A stretch of DNA of 64,000 bases from Balanoglossus misakiensis (taxonomy: Eukaryota; Hemichordata), in contig CM082585.2 of the NCBI GenBank assembly GCA_040954595.2, positions 1,550,001 through 1,614,000 on the forward strand, in the 5' to 3' direction. Position 1 is the first letter of the stretch; every line of letters begins with the position of its first letter. Positions 33,990 through 44,821 of the stretch are shown piece after piece. The position numbers and the translations under genes are program-made. The notes under the pieces were generated by a model. That model saw nothing but the letters and a program-made list of their open reading frames with translations, was not told the origin of the DNA and searched no databases.

Positions 33990-35656
33990 CAGGAGTTATA
34001 ACCGTTCATGACATAGTTGTTGAATCAGGTTTACCAAATTCTCAATTTTGCAGAATACCCGTTTCATCAAATCTTCAAATCCCAATTTGGCGAGCCGAAT
34101 TGCAGCAATATGATGACAAAATCATCTGCGATTACCTACAATATGGTTGGCCCGTCTACTATACAGCCTCAGAATTGCCATACTCTACAGTGAAAAACCA
34201 CCCATCAGCTATAAATTACTCGGCGCATGTCGACAACTGGATCATTAACGAAGTCGCAGCCGGGGCTACAGCGGGTCCGTTCTTAACTAACCCCCTTGCC
34301 ACACCACTCAGTACTTCCCCCATTCAGACTGTCGAAAAAAAAGATAGTGTTAATCGGCGTATAGTCTTTGATCTTAGTTCCCCAATCCACCATTCAGTAA
34401 ATGACGGTATCCCCAAAGGGGAATATCTTGGGGAGAGTTTTCAGCTTCAATATCCTTCCATTGATGATTTCACTGCAATGATGACCCGTAAGGGCAGGGG
34501 ATGCCTCCTATTTAAGCGCGATTTAAGCAGAGCTTATCGGCAAATACCAGTCGATCCAGCGGACTACCATTTGCTGGGCTACACGTGGCGTAATTTATTG
34601 TTCTTTGACCTTACATTGCCATTTGGCTTGCGAACCGCAGCGCTAGCCTGCCAGCGCACCACTAATGCAGTTTCTTATATCTATTCCACGAAAGGGTATG
34701 ACTGTGTTAATTACCTTGACGACTTCGGTGGTGCAGAGACCTCCAACAAAGCCCACAAGGCATTTGCGGAGCTAGGTGACACGCTGGATAGACTGGGTTT
34801 GCAAGAAGCCAAACACAAAGCGGTGCCCCCGTCATCAATCATGACTTTTCTTGGAATCCAGTTGAACTCCCTTACAATGACTATGGAAGTTACTCCTGAC
34901 CGGCTTAATGAAATAGAGCAAGAGCTGGGTGTATGGGTCACTAAAACAAAAGCAACTAAGCGCGAGCTGCAATCACTCATAGGCAAGCTTTCCTTTATTG
35001 CCAAATGTGTCAAGCCTGGTAGGCTATTCCTGGCGAGAATGCTAGATGTGTTGCGTACCGTCACCCGCAATCACTACCATATCTATCTAAACAGTGATTT
35101 CAAGGCAGATCTACGGTGGTGGATTAATTTCATTAGGGTTTATAATGGGGTGTCTCTCATTAAAGAGTCAGGTTGGTGCCCGCCAGATGAAATATTTTCT
35201 TCGGATGCATGCCCAACAGGGGGAGGGGGGCTTTGCGACAACGAGTATTTCCACGTGGAATTCCCTGACTTTGTAAAGGTTGGGGACCCTCACATTAATG
35301 CCCTCGAATTACTCACTATTACTATAGCGGCAAAAATTTGGGGTGATAGATGGTCTGGAAAGAAAATACAGGTCTCTTGCGACAACCAGGCAACAGTTTG
35401 GGTCATTAATACCGGTAGAGCTAGGGATAAACTAATGCTGTCTTGCTTGAGGGAATTATGGCTGGTAGCAGCGATTCACGAGTTTGAGCTACGTGCTGTG
35501 CACATCGCAGGCACCGAGAACCGGCTGGCTGATGCGCTCAGTCGCTGGCATCTTGACCCAAGTTATGAGCAACTCTTCAAATCATCTGTTAATATTTCTC
35601 AAATGACCGAGCACCCAGTCGCCGAGGATGACATTCGCTTTCTCAATGAGTGGTGA
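33251..35656 (+). CDS. Ngaro reverse transcriptase/RNase H (copy 3)
   Basis: Same enzyme as in the other copies, with YLDDF and the RNase H set D630, E664, D689 and D739. It has Gly for Glu at residue 226 (DLTGVI), Arg391 and Leu708. Frame and stop position relative to the recombinase are unchanged. It appears competent. Confidence 0.93.
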   Translation, partial: FKAEVDKSKQDSHDCDSNLIPKLNHRVKSAGTECNINDFYTLMGITDQAVHKCDRSVQTDMEIDISRSLSMCNPEVLRDASVNPSSISEPVLSIDEPVTCTIANVASEHTGCFDTSVSRDNVDKYLCKTHTVDLIEPDIETDLDKQIPIESLAHTVGDTTEFACEISAHGSSDGMISDDHDVFVSDMFTVENVPNMGPPNPTLVDHSVPDTYPLGNDMQYSELSDTPVGGDVCPPSSWPQASPPDLTGVITVHDIVVESGLPNSQFCRIPVSSNLQIPIWRAELQQYDDKIICDYLQYGWPVYYTASELPYSTVKNHPSAINYSAHVDNWIINEVAAGATAGPFLTNPLATPLSTSPIQTVEKKDSVNRRIVFDLSSPIHHSVNDGIPKGEYLGESFQLQYPSIDDFTAMMTRKGRGCLLFKRDLSRAYRQIPVDPADYHLLGYTWRNLLFFDLTLPFGLRTAALACQRTTNAVSYIYSTKGYDCVNYLDDFGGAETSNKAHKAFAELGDTLDRLGLQEAKHKAVPPSSIMTFLGIQLNSLTMTMEVTPDRLNEIEQELGVWVTKTKATKRELQSLIGKLSFIAKCVKPGRLFLARMLDVLRTVTRNHYHIYLNSDFKADLRWWINFIRVYNGVSLIKESGWCPPDEIFSSDACPTGGGGLCDNEYFHVEFPDFVKVGDPHINALELLTITIAAKIWGDRWSGKKIQVSCDNQATVWVINTGRARDKLMLSCLRELWLVAAIHEFELRAVHIAGTENRLADALSRWHLDPSYEQLFKSSVNISQMTEHPVAEDDIRFLNEW

Positions 35657-36675
35657 CTGATTTTATTTTTATTTCAGATCACTGCCAAACTATCCAAGCC
35701 TTAGACGCTCAAATCGCTATCTCAATGAGGTCAGCATTAGCGGAAGGAACTCGTCGGAATTTGTCGTCACAGTTGAAGAGTTACTTCCTGTTTTGTCAGT
35801 TTTTCAATTTTACTCCTGTTCCAGCATCTGTTCTTACAGTGTGTAGATTTATCCAGTTTCTTGCAAGATCAGTAACTGCTACTGGCACCATTCAGAATTA
35901 TTTGTACGCAATTCGTACCTTGCATAGAATCCATGGCTTCACGCCATTGGCCGCTGATCAGTATGTTGTCAAATTACTTTTGAAATGTCTTTCCCGTAGC
36001 ACTTTCCAGCCAGTGAGGCAGAAATTACCCATCACCCCCCAGTTGTTGCTACAGTTTTTCGGGCTTCTAGATGTGGCTGTTCCATTCGATGTTACTTTGT
36101 GGGCATGCCTTTTGATAGGGTTTTTCTCCTTTTTTCGCAAGTCAAATCTTGTTCCGAAGTCTGCAACCGACTTTGATCCGGCTAAACACCTCTGTAGGGG
36201 TAAAGTCATTTCCTCAGATTCTGGCCTTATAATCGGCGTGACTTGGTCAAAAACCATTCAGTTTCGCGAACGCTGTTTGACTATTCCACTTGCCCACATT
36301 CCAGGTTCGGTGTTGTGCCCTTTACAGGCATACAATCACATGTGTGAGATCATCCCAGCCCCACCCTCTAGCCCAGCATTTGTTTTTCCCAAATGTGGCA
36401 AATTGGTCCCCTTGACCCATTCAGGGCTGGTGAAAAGTATCAAATGTTTAGTTCAGAGGGCAGGCTTTCCTGCTGACATGTACTCAGGTCACAGCCTCCG
36501 TCGTGGGGGTGCAACCTTTGCATTCGAAAGTGGGGTCCCTGGGGAGCTTATCAAACTCCAAGGGGATTGGCAATCCAGCGCGTATCTCCGTTATCTTAAC
36601 ATTCCATTTCAGACTCGTTATCTGGTGTCCTTTCAAATGGGTCAGCATCTTAAAGACATCTCCGCGTCACACTGA
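35650..36675 (+). CDS. Ngaro tyrosine recombinase (copy 3)
   Basis: Intact catalytic set (R163, H281, R284, W307, Tyr312/315). Differences from copy 2 are His for Arg in LAHIPG near residue 216 and Leu for Ile near the C-terminus (GQHLKD). Splice-acceptor-like sequence ends at 35677. Confidence 0.92.
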   Translation: MVTDFIFISDHCQTIQALDAQIAISMRSALAEGTRRNLSSQLKSYFLFCQFFNFTPVPASVLTVCRFIQFLARSVTATGTIQNYLYAIRTLHRIHGFTPLAADQYVVKLLLKCLSRSTFQPVRQKLPITPQLLLQFFGLLDVAVPFDVTLWACLLIGFFSFFRKSNLVPKSATDFDPAKHLCRGKVISSDSGLIIGVTWSKTIQFRERCLTIPLAHIPGSVLCPLQAYNHMCEIIPAPPSSPAFVFPKCGKLVPLTHSGLVKSIKCLVQRAGFPADMYSGHSLRRGGATFAFESGVPGELIKLQGDWQSSAYLRYLNIPFQTRYLVSFQMGQHLKDISASH

Positions 36676-36720
36676 TTTTACTGTGGCACTAGCAGAGAGG
36701 CGGACCGGGTTTGGCAGTGG

Positions 36721-37243
36721 TTGGGCCTGCAAGAGCCCCCAGTTCACGTAAATAAATAATGGCTCTTGCCTTCAGCTGCCAAACCTGTGTCCTTGGTTTG
36801 TGTGTTAGAGAGATCTCAAGTAATTTAGGTAACATTGCGATCAACGGCATAATGTTACCCAATTAAGCAACTCGAAAAGGGGCGCCCTCAACCTCAAACG
36901 AGCCTCAAAAATCCCATAATCCATCACTCACGACCACTTCAAGGGTTCTGAGCGTGTCCTGCAATGCTCGCTCTCTCTGCCTCAATTTCCCCACCCGCCC
37001 GCCCTCAACAAATAAGATGTGTATTTGCAGATTTACAGTGGTTCTCTGGTCAATACTGTACTTCACGATTGTAACCTTTTTCATCCATGTATTTTGCAAT
37101 GGTCCTTTCATCATTGCGAGTTGTTATTCCCAGTTGTGTTGGGCCTGCAAGAGCACCCAGTTCACGTAAATAAATAATGGCTCTTGCCTTCAGCTGCCAA
37201 ACCTGTGTCCTTGTTTTGTGTGTTAGAGAGATCTCAAATAATT
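36721..37243 (+). repeat. Ngaro right end: B1-A2-B2
   Basis: B1 (36721-36825) is followed directly by A2 (36826-36989), a unique spacer of about 150 bp (36990-37138) and B2 (37139 to about 37243). A2 keeps the inverted core at 36828-36859. B2 differs from B1 by a few bases (GAGCACCC for GAGCCCCC, CTTGTTTTG for CTTGGTTTG) and keeps AATAAA at about 37169-37174. This split direct repeat order is the hallmark that separates Ngaro from DIRS elements, which have inverted terminal repeats. After B2 the satellite resumes at GGGGAAAATCATT. Confidence 0.9.
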
Positions 37244-39868
37244 GGGGAAAATCATTAAAAAATGACAAATTATCGACTTTGCAAAATCTCACAATTTCGT
37301 CGATTTTTGAAAACAACCATTGGGGGAAAATCATCAAAAAATGACAAATTATCGACTTTGCAAAATCTCAACATTTCGTCGATTTTTGAAAAAAATCATG
37401 GGTGAAAATCATCAAAAAATGACAAATTTTCGACTTTGCAAAATCTCAAAATTTCGTCGATTTTGAAAAAAATCATAGGTTCGTCGATTTAAAAAAAAAA
37501 ACATGGGTGAAAATCATCAAAAAATGACAAATTTTCGACTTTGCAAAATCTCACAATTTCGTCGATTTTTGAAAAAAATCATGGGAGAAAATCATCAAAA
37601 AATGACAAATTTTCGACTTTTGCAAAATCTCAACATTTCGTCGATTTTTGAAAAAAATCATAGGTGAAAATCATCAAAAAATGACAAATTTTTGACTGCA
37701 AAATCTCAACATTTCGTCGATTTTTGAAAAAAATCATGGATGAAAATCATCAAAAAATGACAAATTTTCGACTTTGCAAAATCTCAACATTTCGTCGATT
37801 TTTGAAAAAAATCATGGGTGAAAATCATCAAAAAATGACAAATTTTCGACTTTGCAAAAACTCAAAATTTCGTCAATTTTTGAAAAAATCATGGGTGAAA
37901 ATCATCAAAAAATGACAAAATTTTCGACTTTGCAAAATCTCAAAATTTCGTCGATTTTGAAAAAAATCATAGGTTCGTCTTTTTTTTTAAAAAAAAACAT
38001 GGATGAAAATCATCAAAAAATGACAAATTTTTGACTTTGCAAAATCTCACAATTTCGTCGATTTTTGAAAAAAATCATGGGTGAAAATCATCAAAAAATG
38101 ACAAATTTTCGACTTTGCAAATTCTCAAAATTTCGTCGATTTTAAAAAAAAACATGGGGGAAAATCATCAAAAAATGACAAATTATCGACTTTGCAAAAT
38201 CTCACAATTTCGTCGATTTTTGAAAAAAATCATGGGTGAAAATCATCAAAAAATGACAAATTTTCGACTTTGCAAAATCTCAACATTTCGTCGATTTTTG
38301 AAAAAAATCATGGGTGAAAATCATCAAAAAATGACAAATTTTCGACTTTGCAAAATCTCAAAATTTCGTCCATTTTTGAAAAAAAATCATGGGTAAAAAT
38401 CATCAAAAAATGACAAATTTTCGTCTATGCAAAATCTCAAAATTTCGTCGGTTTTTGAAAAATAATATGGTTGAAAATCATCAAAAAATGACAAAATTAT
38501 CGACTTTGCAAAATCTCACAATTTCGTCGATTTTTGAAAAAAATCATGGGTGAAAATCATCAAAAAATGACAAATTTTCGACTTTGCAAAATCTCAAAAT
38601 TTCGTCGATTTAAAAAAAAATCATAGGTTCGTCGATTTAAAAAAAAACATGGGTGAAAATCATCAAAAAATGACAAATTTTCGACTTTGCAAAATCTCAC
38701 AATTTCGTCGATTTTTGAAAAAAATCATGGGAGAAAATCATCAAAAAATGACAAATTTTCGACTTTGCAAAATCTCAACATTTCGTCGATTTTTGAAAAA
38801 AATCATTGGGGAAAATCATCAAAAAATGACAAATTTTCGACTTTGCAAAATCTCAAAATTTCGTCGATTTTGAAAAAAAATCATAGGTTCGTCGTTTTTT
38901 TAAAAAAAAAACATGGGTGAAAATCATCAAAAAATGACAAATTTTTGACTTTGCAAAATCTCACAATTTCGTCGATTTTTTAAAAAAATCATGGGTGAAA
39001 ATCATCAAAAAATGACAAATTTTCGACTTTGCAAAATCTCAAAATTTCGTCCATTTTAAAAAAAAAACATGGGGGAAAATCATCAAAAAATGACAAATTT
39101 TCGACTTTGCAAAATCTCAAAATTTCGTCGATTTTGAAAAAAACCATTGGGGGAAAATCATCAAATAATGACAAATTATCGACTTTGCAAAATCTCACAA
39201 TTTCGTCGATTTTTGAAAAAAATCATGGGTGAAAATCATCAAAAAATTACAAATTTTCGACTTTGCAAAATCTCAACATTTCGTCGATTTTTGAAAAAAA
39301 TCATGGGTGAAAATAATCAAAAAATGACAAATTTTCGACTTTGCAAAATCTCAAAATTTCGTCCATTTAAAAAAAAAAACATGGGGGAAAATCATCAAAA
39401 AATGACAAATTTTCGACTTTGCAAATTCTCAAAATTTCGTCGATTTTGAAAAAAACCATTGGGGGAAAATCAACAAAAAATGACAAATTATCGACTTTGC
39501 AAAATCTCACAATTTCGTCGATTTTTGAAAAAAATCATGGGTGAAAATCATCAAAAAATGACAAATTTTCGACTTTGCAAAATCTCAACATTTCGTCGAT
39601 TTTTGAAAAAAATCATGGGTGAAAATCATCAAAAAATGACAAATTTTCGACTTTGCAAAATCTCAAAATTTCGTCCATTTTTGAAAAAAAATCATGGGTT
39701 AAAATCATCAAAAAATGACAAATTTTCGTCTTTGCAAAATCTCAAAATTTCGTCCATTTTAAAAAAAAAACATGGGTGAAAATCATCAAAAAATGACAAA
39801 TTTTCGACTGCAAAATTTCAAAATTTCGTCGGTTTTTGAAAAATAATATGGGTGAAAATCATCAAAAA
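37244..39868. repeat. 78-bp satellite array, block 4
   Basis: Satellite between the Ngaro array and the Helentron. Contains units with a 3-bp loss (TTTTTGACTGCAAAATC near 37690, CGACTGCAAAATTTC near 39805) that are otherwise seen in block 5 beyond the Helentron, consistent with blocks 4 and 5 having been one array. It ends in ATCATCAAAAA, where the Helentron TAGCG starts. No gene. Confidence 0.96.
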
Positions 39869-40602
39869 TAGCGTCAAGGACACTGTGGTCCCATTTAAAC
39901 AGTGGAGTACGGAGATGAGGGGTGCCACAGTAGCAGAGGTAGGTAAGGCATCCAGTGTCTATTTTGCTGAATTGGGCAGCATACTGAAATTCAATGTTTA
40001 AGCACGAAAGAAGGGAGCAGGCAGTGTACGTTTTCCTGTAGTTTAATTATAAATCATGTAAAGTAATAAATATAACAATGGGAATGAGTTGTGTTGCATA
40101 TAAATTGTTTTAAAGAAATGAAATTGAATGACGCAATAAAAAATGTAATGGAAGCAGTAAAAAATGTCAAAGTAAATAAAGAGAACAGTAACAAGTATAA
40201 ATTATGTTGAATGGTACAAAATACTAAAGAAATGTTAAATATAAAATGTATCACTGAAGAACGTGTAAACTGAAATAAAAAAATCATTGAAAAAAATGTC
40301 TAATTAAATGAAGCAGTCAAAAATTGTCTAACCTAGGGGAAAAAAACAGTGAAAAATGTCAAATCAAGTGGAGAAATGTGAATGTCACATAAAAAAAGGC
40401 AAGAAAGAAAATGACAAACTGAACAAATAACTAAAAGCATGTGAAATAAAAAGAATGTGTCACTAAAAAATGTCTTCAAGTGTAATAAAAAAAGCAGGGA
40501 AGGAAATGTTATAATGAATGAATGGAGGGAGCGCTGGTAAAGTGTGTAATCGGGAAAGGGTTGTGGAATGGAGAGCAAATGAAGGCAGTACGTTGAAAAA
40601 CA
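39869..40602. other. Helentron 3' region, non-coding
   Basis: From the 3' edge to the RPA stop codon. After the shared terminal 27 bp the sequence is unlike the short derivatives. It is A-rich with several scattered copies of AAAAATGTC-like sequence (near 40160, 40290, 40350, 40465), perhaps a decayed minor repeat. Short frames on the minus strand lack any recognisable domain. It probably holds the 3' UTR of the RPA-like gene. Confidence 0.6.
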
Positions 40603-43057
40603 CTAGTTTTTGAAAGTGGTGATGGTGTTGGCAGAGTTGGCCTTAAATTGGAGCTCGCGTCCATCGCAGATGTCGGTGACGGCGTCCTGCAGTTGTTTCT
40701 GGGTGGTGTTGACGGGGTTAATGGAGAATTTTCTGAGTAAATACTTGGTCTCCTTTGGGTAGATCTTGTATGTGTCAAGGTCATCACCGGTTTGTATTAA
40801 GAGGGAAAGTATTGTGCCTGGTCTGCAGGATGGGCTTTTATTCTTTCTGCAGAAACGACATCTGAAAGAAATGAGAAATAGGCAATGTTGAAGTTGGTGG
40901 AATAAATATGTTGATTGCTGGCTGATGTGGAAAGGGTGTAACATGCAGTAATGTGGAAGAATATAAGTATTGAAGTAAAGTTGAATAAGGGATGTTACGG
41001 ATGTCATGTGAATATTTAGTTGTAAGGAAGCCAATTGGATTGTTGGGATATAAGGAAGAGATGTTATTGAGTGGCTGTGCACTGGTAAATTTTTCCAGCG
41101 GAATGGCTTATGTCTGAAAATGGGACATTGCATGAAAAAACTGCTATGTATAGCTCAGCTGGTGTCTGCACACAAGGTATTGAGGGGCTGGTGGTAAGTG
41201 CGGATGAAGAGGAATTTTGGATTACCTGTTGCTGTCATTGAGAAATCCATTGCACCGAGGCGCATCTGCACATAAGAGAACTCTCTGTAGATTGGAGAGC
41301 CCTTGTAATGTCCCGGTTGTCCAGTTTGAGCTGTCATCGGAATACGCCGATAAGGTGTCTGTAGTGTTTTGGTGTGATAGGGTTTCATGAGCCTGAAATA
41401 GAATTAGGGAAAGATTAGATTACCTGCGTGTGTTTTTGATAAATGAAGCTGTGGTTCGTGTGTCTGGAAATGTAGATGCTGAATTGGATGTTTGAAGAAC
41501 TGAATAATGACAACAGCGGATAATATATGTTGTCTACTATTATGTTGAATAATGTAGCTCTGAGGAAGAAGCTTTGATTGCAAAACAAAGTACTGAACGC
41601 ATTTGGAAAAGTGGAAACGAAAGTTTGGAATAGTATTGAAATGTTACTTGTGGATTCACTATATGTTGTCATGGGCAAAGAAAAAGAAATGTGAATATTG
41701 TAATGAATTGTTTGAGCAGGGAATACAGGAAAAACAGTGGACAGTTTCAGTATAGTCAAGTTGTTTGTAGTGAACATAATACCTGAAAACGAAAGGGGTG
41801 GTACCAGGACAATTTCCTGTTGGTATACACTGTATAGTGTATTGTATTGACTGATCAGTGAAGTACTTACCGATACTGATATTGTGGTGGATTGCCTGGA
41901 TGTGAGGCGGTTGTTGAACGAGGCAGCTTTCTTCACATTGGTAATAGTTATAACATCACCAGTGGTGAGCTCACACTTCGTAAGATCTCCCCATACGGTT
42001 AGTTTGTACACCCCTGAGCTGTCTCCAAGTCCAATAGTTCTGCGTGGTAATTTGCCGTACCGGGTGTGGGTGGCTTTGGTGTTTTGAACCTAAAAGACAG
42101 AAGAAGTAATAAACAAATGGAAAACGGTAAAGAGTGTACCATGAGGTTTGTGAGATGAACGGTCGGGAAAAGGTGAGGTGGGGGTAGAAGTCAATAGGAA
42201 ACGGACCTTTTCTACCCTTCGAGGTCGATAGGGAACGGACCCCTCTCCTGTGCATCGAGGGATCTTCACGACGTGGAATAGCATTGCATACGCGGTTGTT
42301 CGGTGTACGGTACGTGACCAGCTGTGGTGAAGGTCGTGTAACGTCGGGAAAACGAAGACGGTCATTGTATATATGGGTAACAGAGGAGTGAATGAAGTCA
42401 ATAAAGCGTAAGCGAAATGTTCGTGATCTTGTGGAAAACACGACTACGTCAATTAAAGTAACGTGTTGGTGTTGATTTGTGGCAGAGTTTATTCGTGACA
42501 ATGGAAGTGGGCGGGTAATCCGATTACGTGAGATTGTTGTTGGCCGCGAAATATCTAGGGCGAAAATGGGTGAATTGTGAAATGAGTGAGCATTTTAAGT
42601 GTAAACTTACCCTTACTACAGTTCCTGATATGTTGTGATAATTGGTGTTGTCGGCAATTGCTGCGGCCATAGTGACAACAGCAGCAGTGGGTGCTTGCTC
42701 TGTCATGCGACAGCGAAGTCCGTGAGCCTCGGTTGCGACACTTTCAGGAATGTTGAGGTCCACCCTATTAACAGCCAAGGTGGAGCCTTGGTTGATGGAA
42801 ATCCCGTTGGAACGCACGTAAATTTTCGGACCAAGAAATAGTGTACTTCCTTCATTTGCTCTCAATAAAGACAACGTGTCTTCTCTGGTTGACCAGATAT
42901 ACAGAGTGGTGGCAGCGGTGTGGTCTGCCACCACAGCCCGTTTAAATTTTTCGTTGGTCGAGGTATTTTCATAGTAGATTAGTTTAACTTGAGTGGTAAC
43001 ATCGTGGTAGGTGTTGGTCTCTTTCTGGCTTAATTCTTTTAGTGTTGATTTTGGCAT
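40603..43057 (-). CDS. RPA-like single-stranded DNA binding protein of the Helentron
   Basis: Four exons on the minus strand with good splice signals and matching phases: 43057-42611, 42089-41871, 41392-41226 and 40861-40603, about 363 residues if it starts at MPKSTLKEL (an acceptor-like TTCTTCCGTACAG lies just before this ATG, so an upstream exon is possible). Exon 1 resembles a first OB fold (QVKLIYYENTS to IPES). Exons 1-2 together make a second OB fold (GTVVR joined to VQNTKATHTRYGK, then LTVWGDLTKCELTTGDVI). Exons 3-4 form a Cys ribbon (LLCADAPRC and CRFC) followed by an RPA C-terminal-like tail. Animal Helitrons often carry RPA genes; the protein presumably coats displaced single strands during rolling-circle replication. 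Recognition is from the OB pattern and zinc ribbon. Confidence 0.8.
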
Positions 43058-43134
43058 CTGTACGGAAGAAACAAAGGTGAAATTATAAGACTGTGGTTTC
43101 ACGATCAGTGGTTGAATGTACATGATGGTGGAAA

Positions 43135-43752
43135 CTATATCATCAAGGGGAAAACGCCAAACGAAAGGATTAATAGATTGGCATGTAGTTGCCACAAATC
43201 AGACGTGAGGGTCTCATCAGCGATCAGGTTTGCATTGAAAGTTTCAGAATGAAGAGTCTCTGGTAGTTGATGTTCAAATGAAATTACCAATTGTAATGTA
43301 TCGAAGAATTCACACGGGTCACCAAAAACTTTGAAATGGGCGCAATGAGTGCTGTTAACTGGAGAACAGTAGTACAAGCGTATTGTTGAAAATGAGACAC
43401 GGCGGATGTTTGCGCCAATTGGCAAAACTTGTTCGTGTGTTGCGTCAGTTAACAGTTGCGAATGTGTGTACAGCTTTTTTGGGGGAAAACTGAACGACAG
43501 ATTTTGTAATGTACGGAGAGCAGTGCATGGGCCGAGCTTTGCAGACGTAATTGTCTGGTTATGAATATTCCAAAGAGAGCCAATTGGCGTACCGATATTT
43601 TGTTGACGTTGAACGAAACGACAGTGGGGTGGTAGGTCAAATGGTGGGGCTTTGAAATGTCCCGCGGTATTTGACCAATGGAGTTGGCTTTCACTGTAGA
43701 TTAAGCACCCGTGAATTTTTCGTACACAGTGTGGCATAATGAACCAAAGCAA
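43135..43752 (-). CDS. Possible Helentron ORF, unknown function
   Basis: 205-codon open frame just upstream of the RPA-like gene. The first internal ATG gives MPHCVRKIHGC. It is longer than expected by chance in this AT-rich region and its composition is protein-like, but I recognise no domain. It could be a further exon of the RPA-like gene, since an acceptor lies between them, or a separate element gene. A GTAAGTTA donor near 43780 suggests splicing in the area. Confidence 0.35.
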   Translation of the reverse strand: MLWFIMPHCVRKIHGCLIYSESQLHWSNTAGHFKAPPFDLPPHCRFVQRQQNIGTPIGSLWNIHNQTITSAKLGPCTALRTLQNLSFSFPPKKLYTHSQLLTDATHEQVLPIGANIRRVSFSTIRLYYCSPVNSTHCAHFKVFGDPCEFFDTLQLVISFEHQLPETLHSETFNANLIADETLTSDLWQLHANLLILSFGVFPLMI

Positions 43753-43805
43753 GGAAATAAAAAATAAAGTATAACTTACTGTGTGAGTGTGGTACTTGCG
43801 GTGAA

Positions 43806-44264
43806 CTAGACTGTGTGGATATAGTCTGTGCGGCTTGTTGTTCTGGATGAAAAAGGTGGGAAAGTGTGGTACGATGACCGATGTGCGCTGGAAAGTTGAA
43901 AGCGACGCGATGTTGTAGTTTCAGGAGTCAGGGAGCGAATGCGGTGAGCTCGCAGAAGTGTATGAGTGGACTTTCCGAAGACGACGCGTGAAAAATTTAA
44001 TAATTGACGGACACAATGGATTTGCACCAATAGTAATACACAGAAATTGCCGACAAAGACAGTTTCGCAAAGGAACACGTGTGTATTGTTTACAAATATG
44101 ACGTAACCGCCAGCGTGCAGATGAAAACAGAACGTGTTTACATGTTCAAAGCCAAGGAAGTCGATTGCTCCAGGGTTCTGAAAAACATTTCCGGTTGTGC
44201 ATGACCGACAGGATGTTTGTTCGTAATCTGTCAATGTGATGAGATGTGTACCACATGTTAGCAA
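43806..44264 (-). CDS. Doubtful Helentron ORF, unknown function
   Basis: 152-codon minus-strand frame between the helicase gene and the previous ORF. It has several Cys (CRSC near the start) but no recognisable domain, and it stops shortly before the GTAAGTTA donor near 43780. Another frame around 43780-43850 (with PEQQAAQ) could instead be the spliced one. Kept because the stretch is otherwise unexplained. Confidence 0.2.
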   Translation of the reverse strand: MLTCGTHLITLTDYEQTSCRSCTTGNVFQNPGAIDFLGFEHVNTFCFHLHAGGYVIFVNNTHVFLCETVFVGNFCVLLLVQIHCVRQLLNFSRVVFGKSTHTLLRAHRIRSLTPETTTSRRFQLSSAHRSSYHTFPPFSSRTTSRTDYIHTV

Positions 44265-44371
44265 TAAAATGGTGCCGTTTTGGTGTATAGGGGGAGATAC
44301 CGATTATGTAAATAAACTGGTAATGTGACAGGGCAGTTGTCATTGCAATGATGGACACAGTAATGTTGTTG

Positions 44372-44705
44372 TCAGGTTGTTTTCATTAAGTGTGACAGCA
44401 GCATGTATAGTTTTGACCAAATGTTTTTCAAGGTGCCACTTTTGATATGTGGTATATTGGCAAGTATAAGAACTAATGCAAAATGGTAGTCTGTTGTTTC
44501 TTCATTAAGTTGTTGACATTTCAAAGTACCCATTGCTGTGGGTGGGCAAAGATATGTCACCATTGAAATCCCCGATAATGAACACTGGTTTATTGACATA
44601 GATGAAATCTAGCAGTGGTGTACTGTCCTTTGTGAATGTTGTACGTTGGCATGTTGGTACTGACACTTGGTAATAATGGTTTGTGGTGTAGCAATAATTG
44701 CACAT
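44372..44705 (-). pseudogene. Decayed second copy of the EEP endonuclease tail
   Basis: Two broken minus-strand frames match the end of the intact endonuclease just upstream. One has FIIGDFNGDISLP against LIMGDFNFDILLP. The other has EETTDYHFALVLI against EETTDQHSALDLI and then decays before the SDH motif. The Asp of SALDLI is replaced (FALVLI) and the final SDH is lost, so it cannot be catalytic. Best read as a partial tandem duplication, or the leftover of an older endonuclease replaced by the intact one. Confidence 0.75.
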
Positions 44706-44821
44706 ATTGACTCATACATGTATGTAATATGGGAAATAAGTGTATTTGAAATCTGCTGTTGTCATTTAATTCTTATGTGTTGTCTTTTATGATTATGTCT
44801 ATAATCTAACACTGATTAATT

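Larger units (their letters stand above)
31169..36825 (+). mobile_element. Ngaro-type YR retrotransposon, copy 3
   Basis: Third tandem element, 5657 bp, the same length as copy 1. It is followed by the only complete B1-A2-B2 tail of the array (36721-37243), so this copy has the canonical Ngaro right end. Copies 1 and 2 end on the next element's A repeat. Confidence 0.93.

Noticed and set aside
19121-37243. DIRS-type classification
   Set aside because: DIRS elements have inverted terminal repeats and an internal complementary region, often with a methyltransferase. Here the ends are split direct repeats A and B and no methyltransferase is seen.
19121-37243. LTR retrotransposon reading of the repeated A-B segment
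   Set aside because: There is no integrase or protease, the repeats are split, no target-site duplication is visible and a tyrosine recombinase is present.
39869-44820. A herpesvirus or other large DNA virus fragment, suggested by the protease-like motif and the many genes
   Set aside because: Rep HUH plus PIF1 helicase plus EEP plus RPA is a rolling-circle transposon gene set; no capsid, polymerase or packaging gene is seen.
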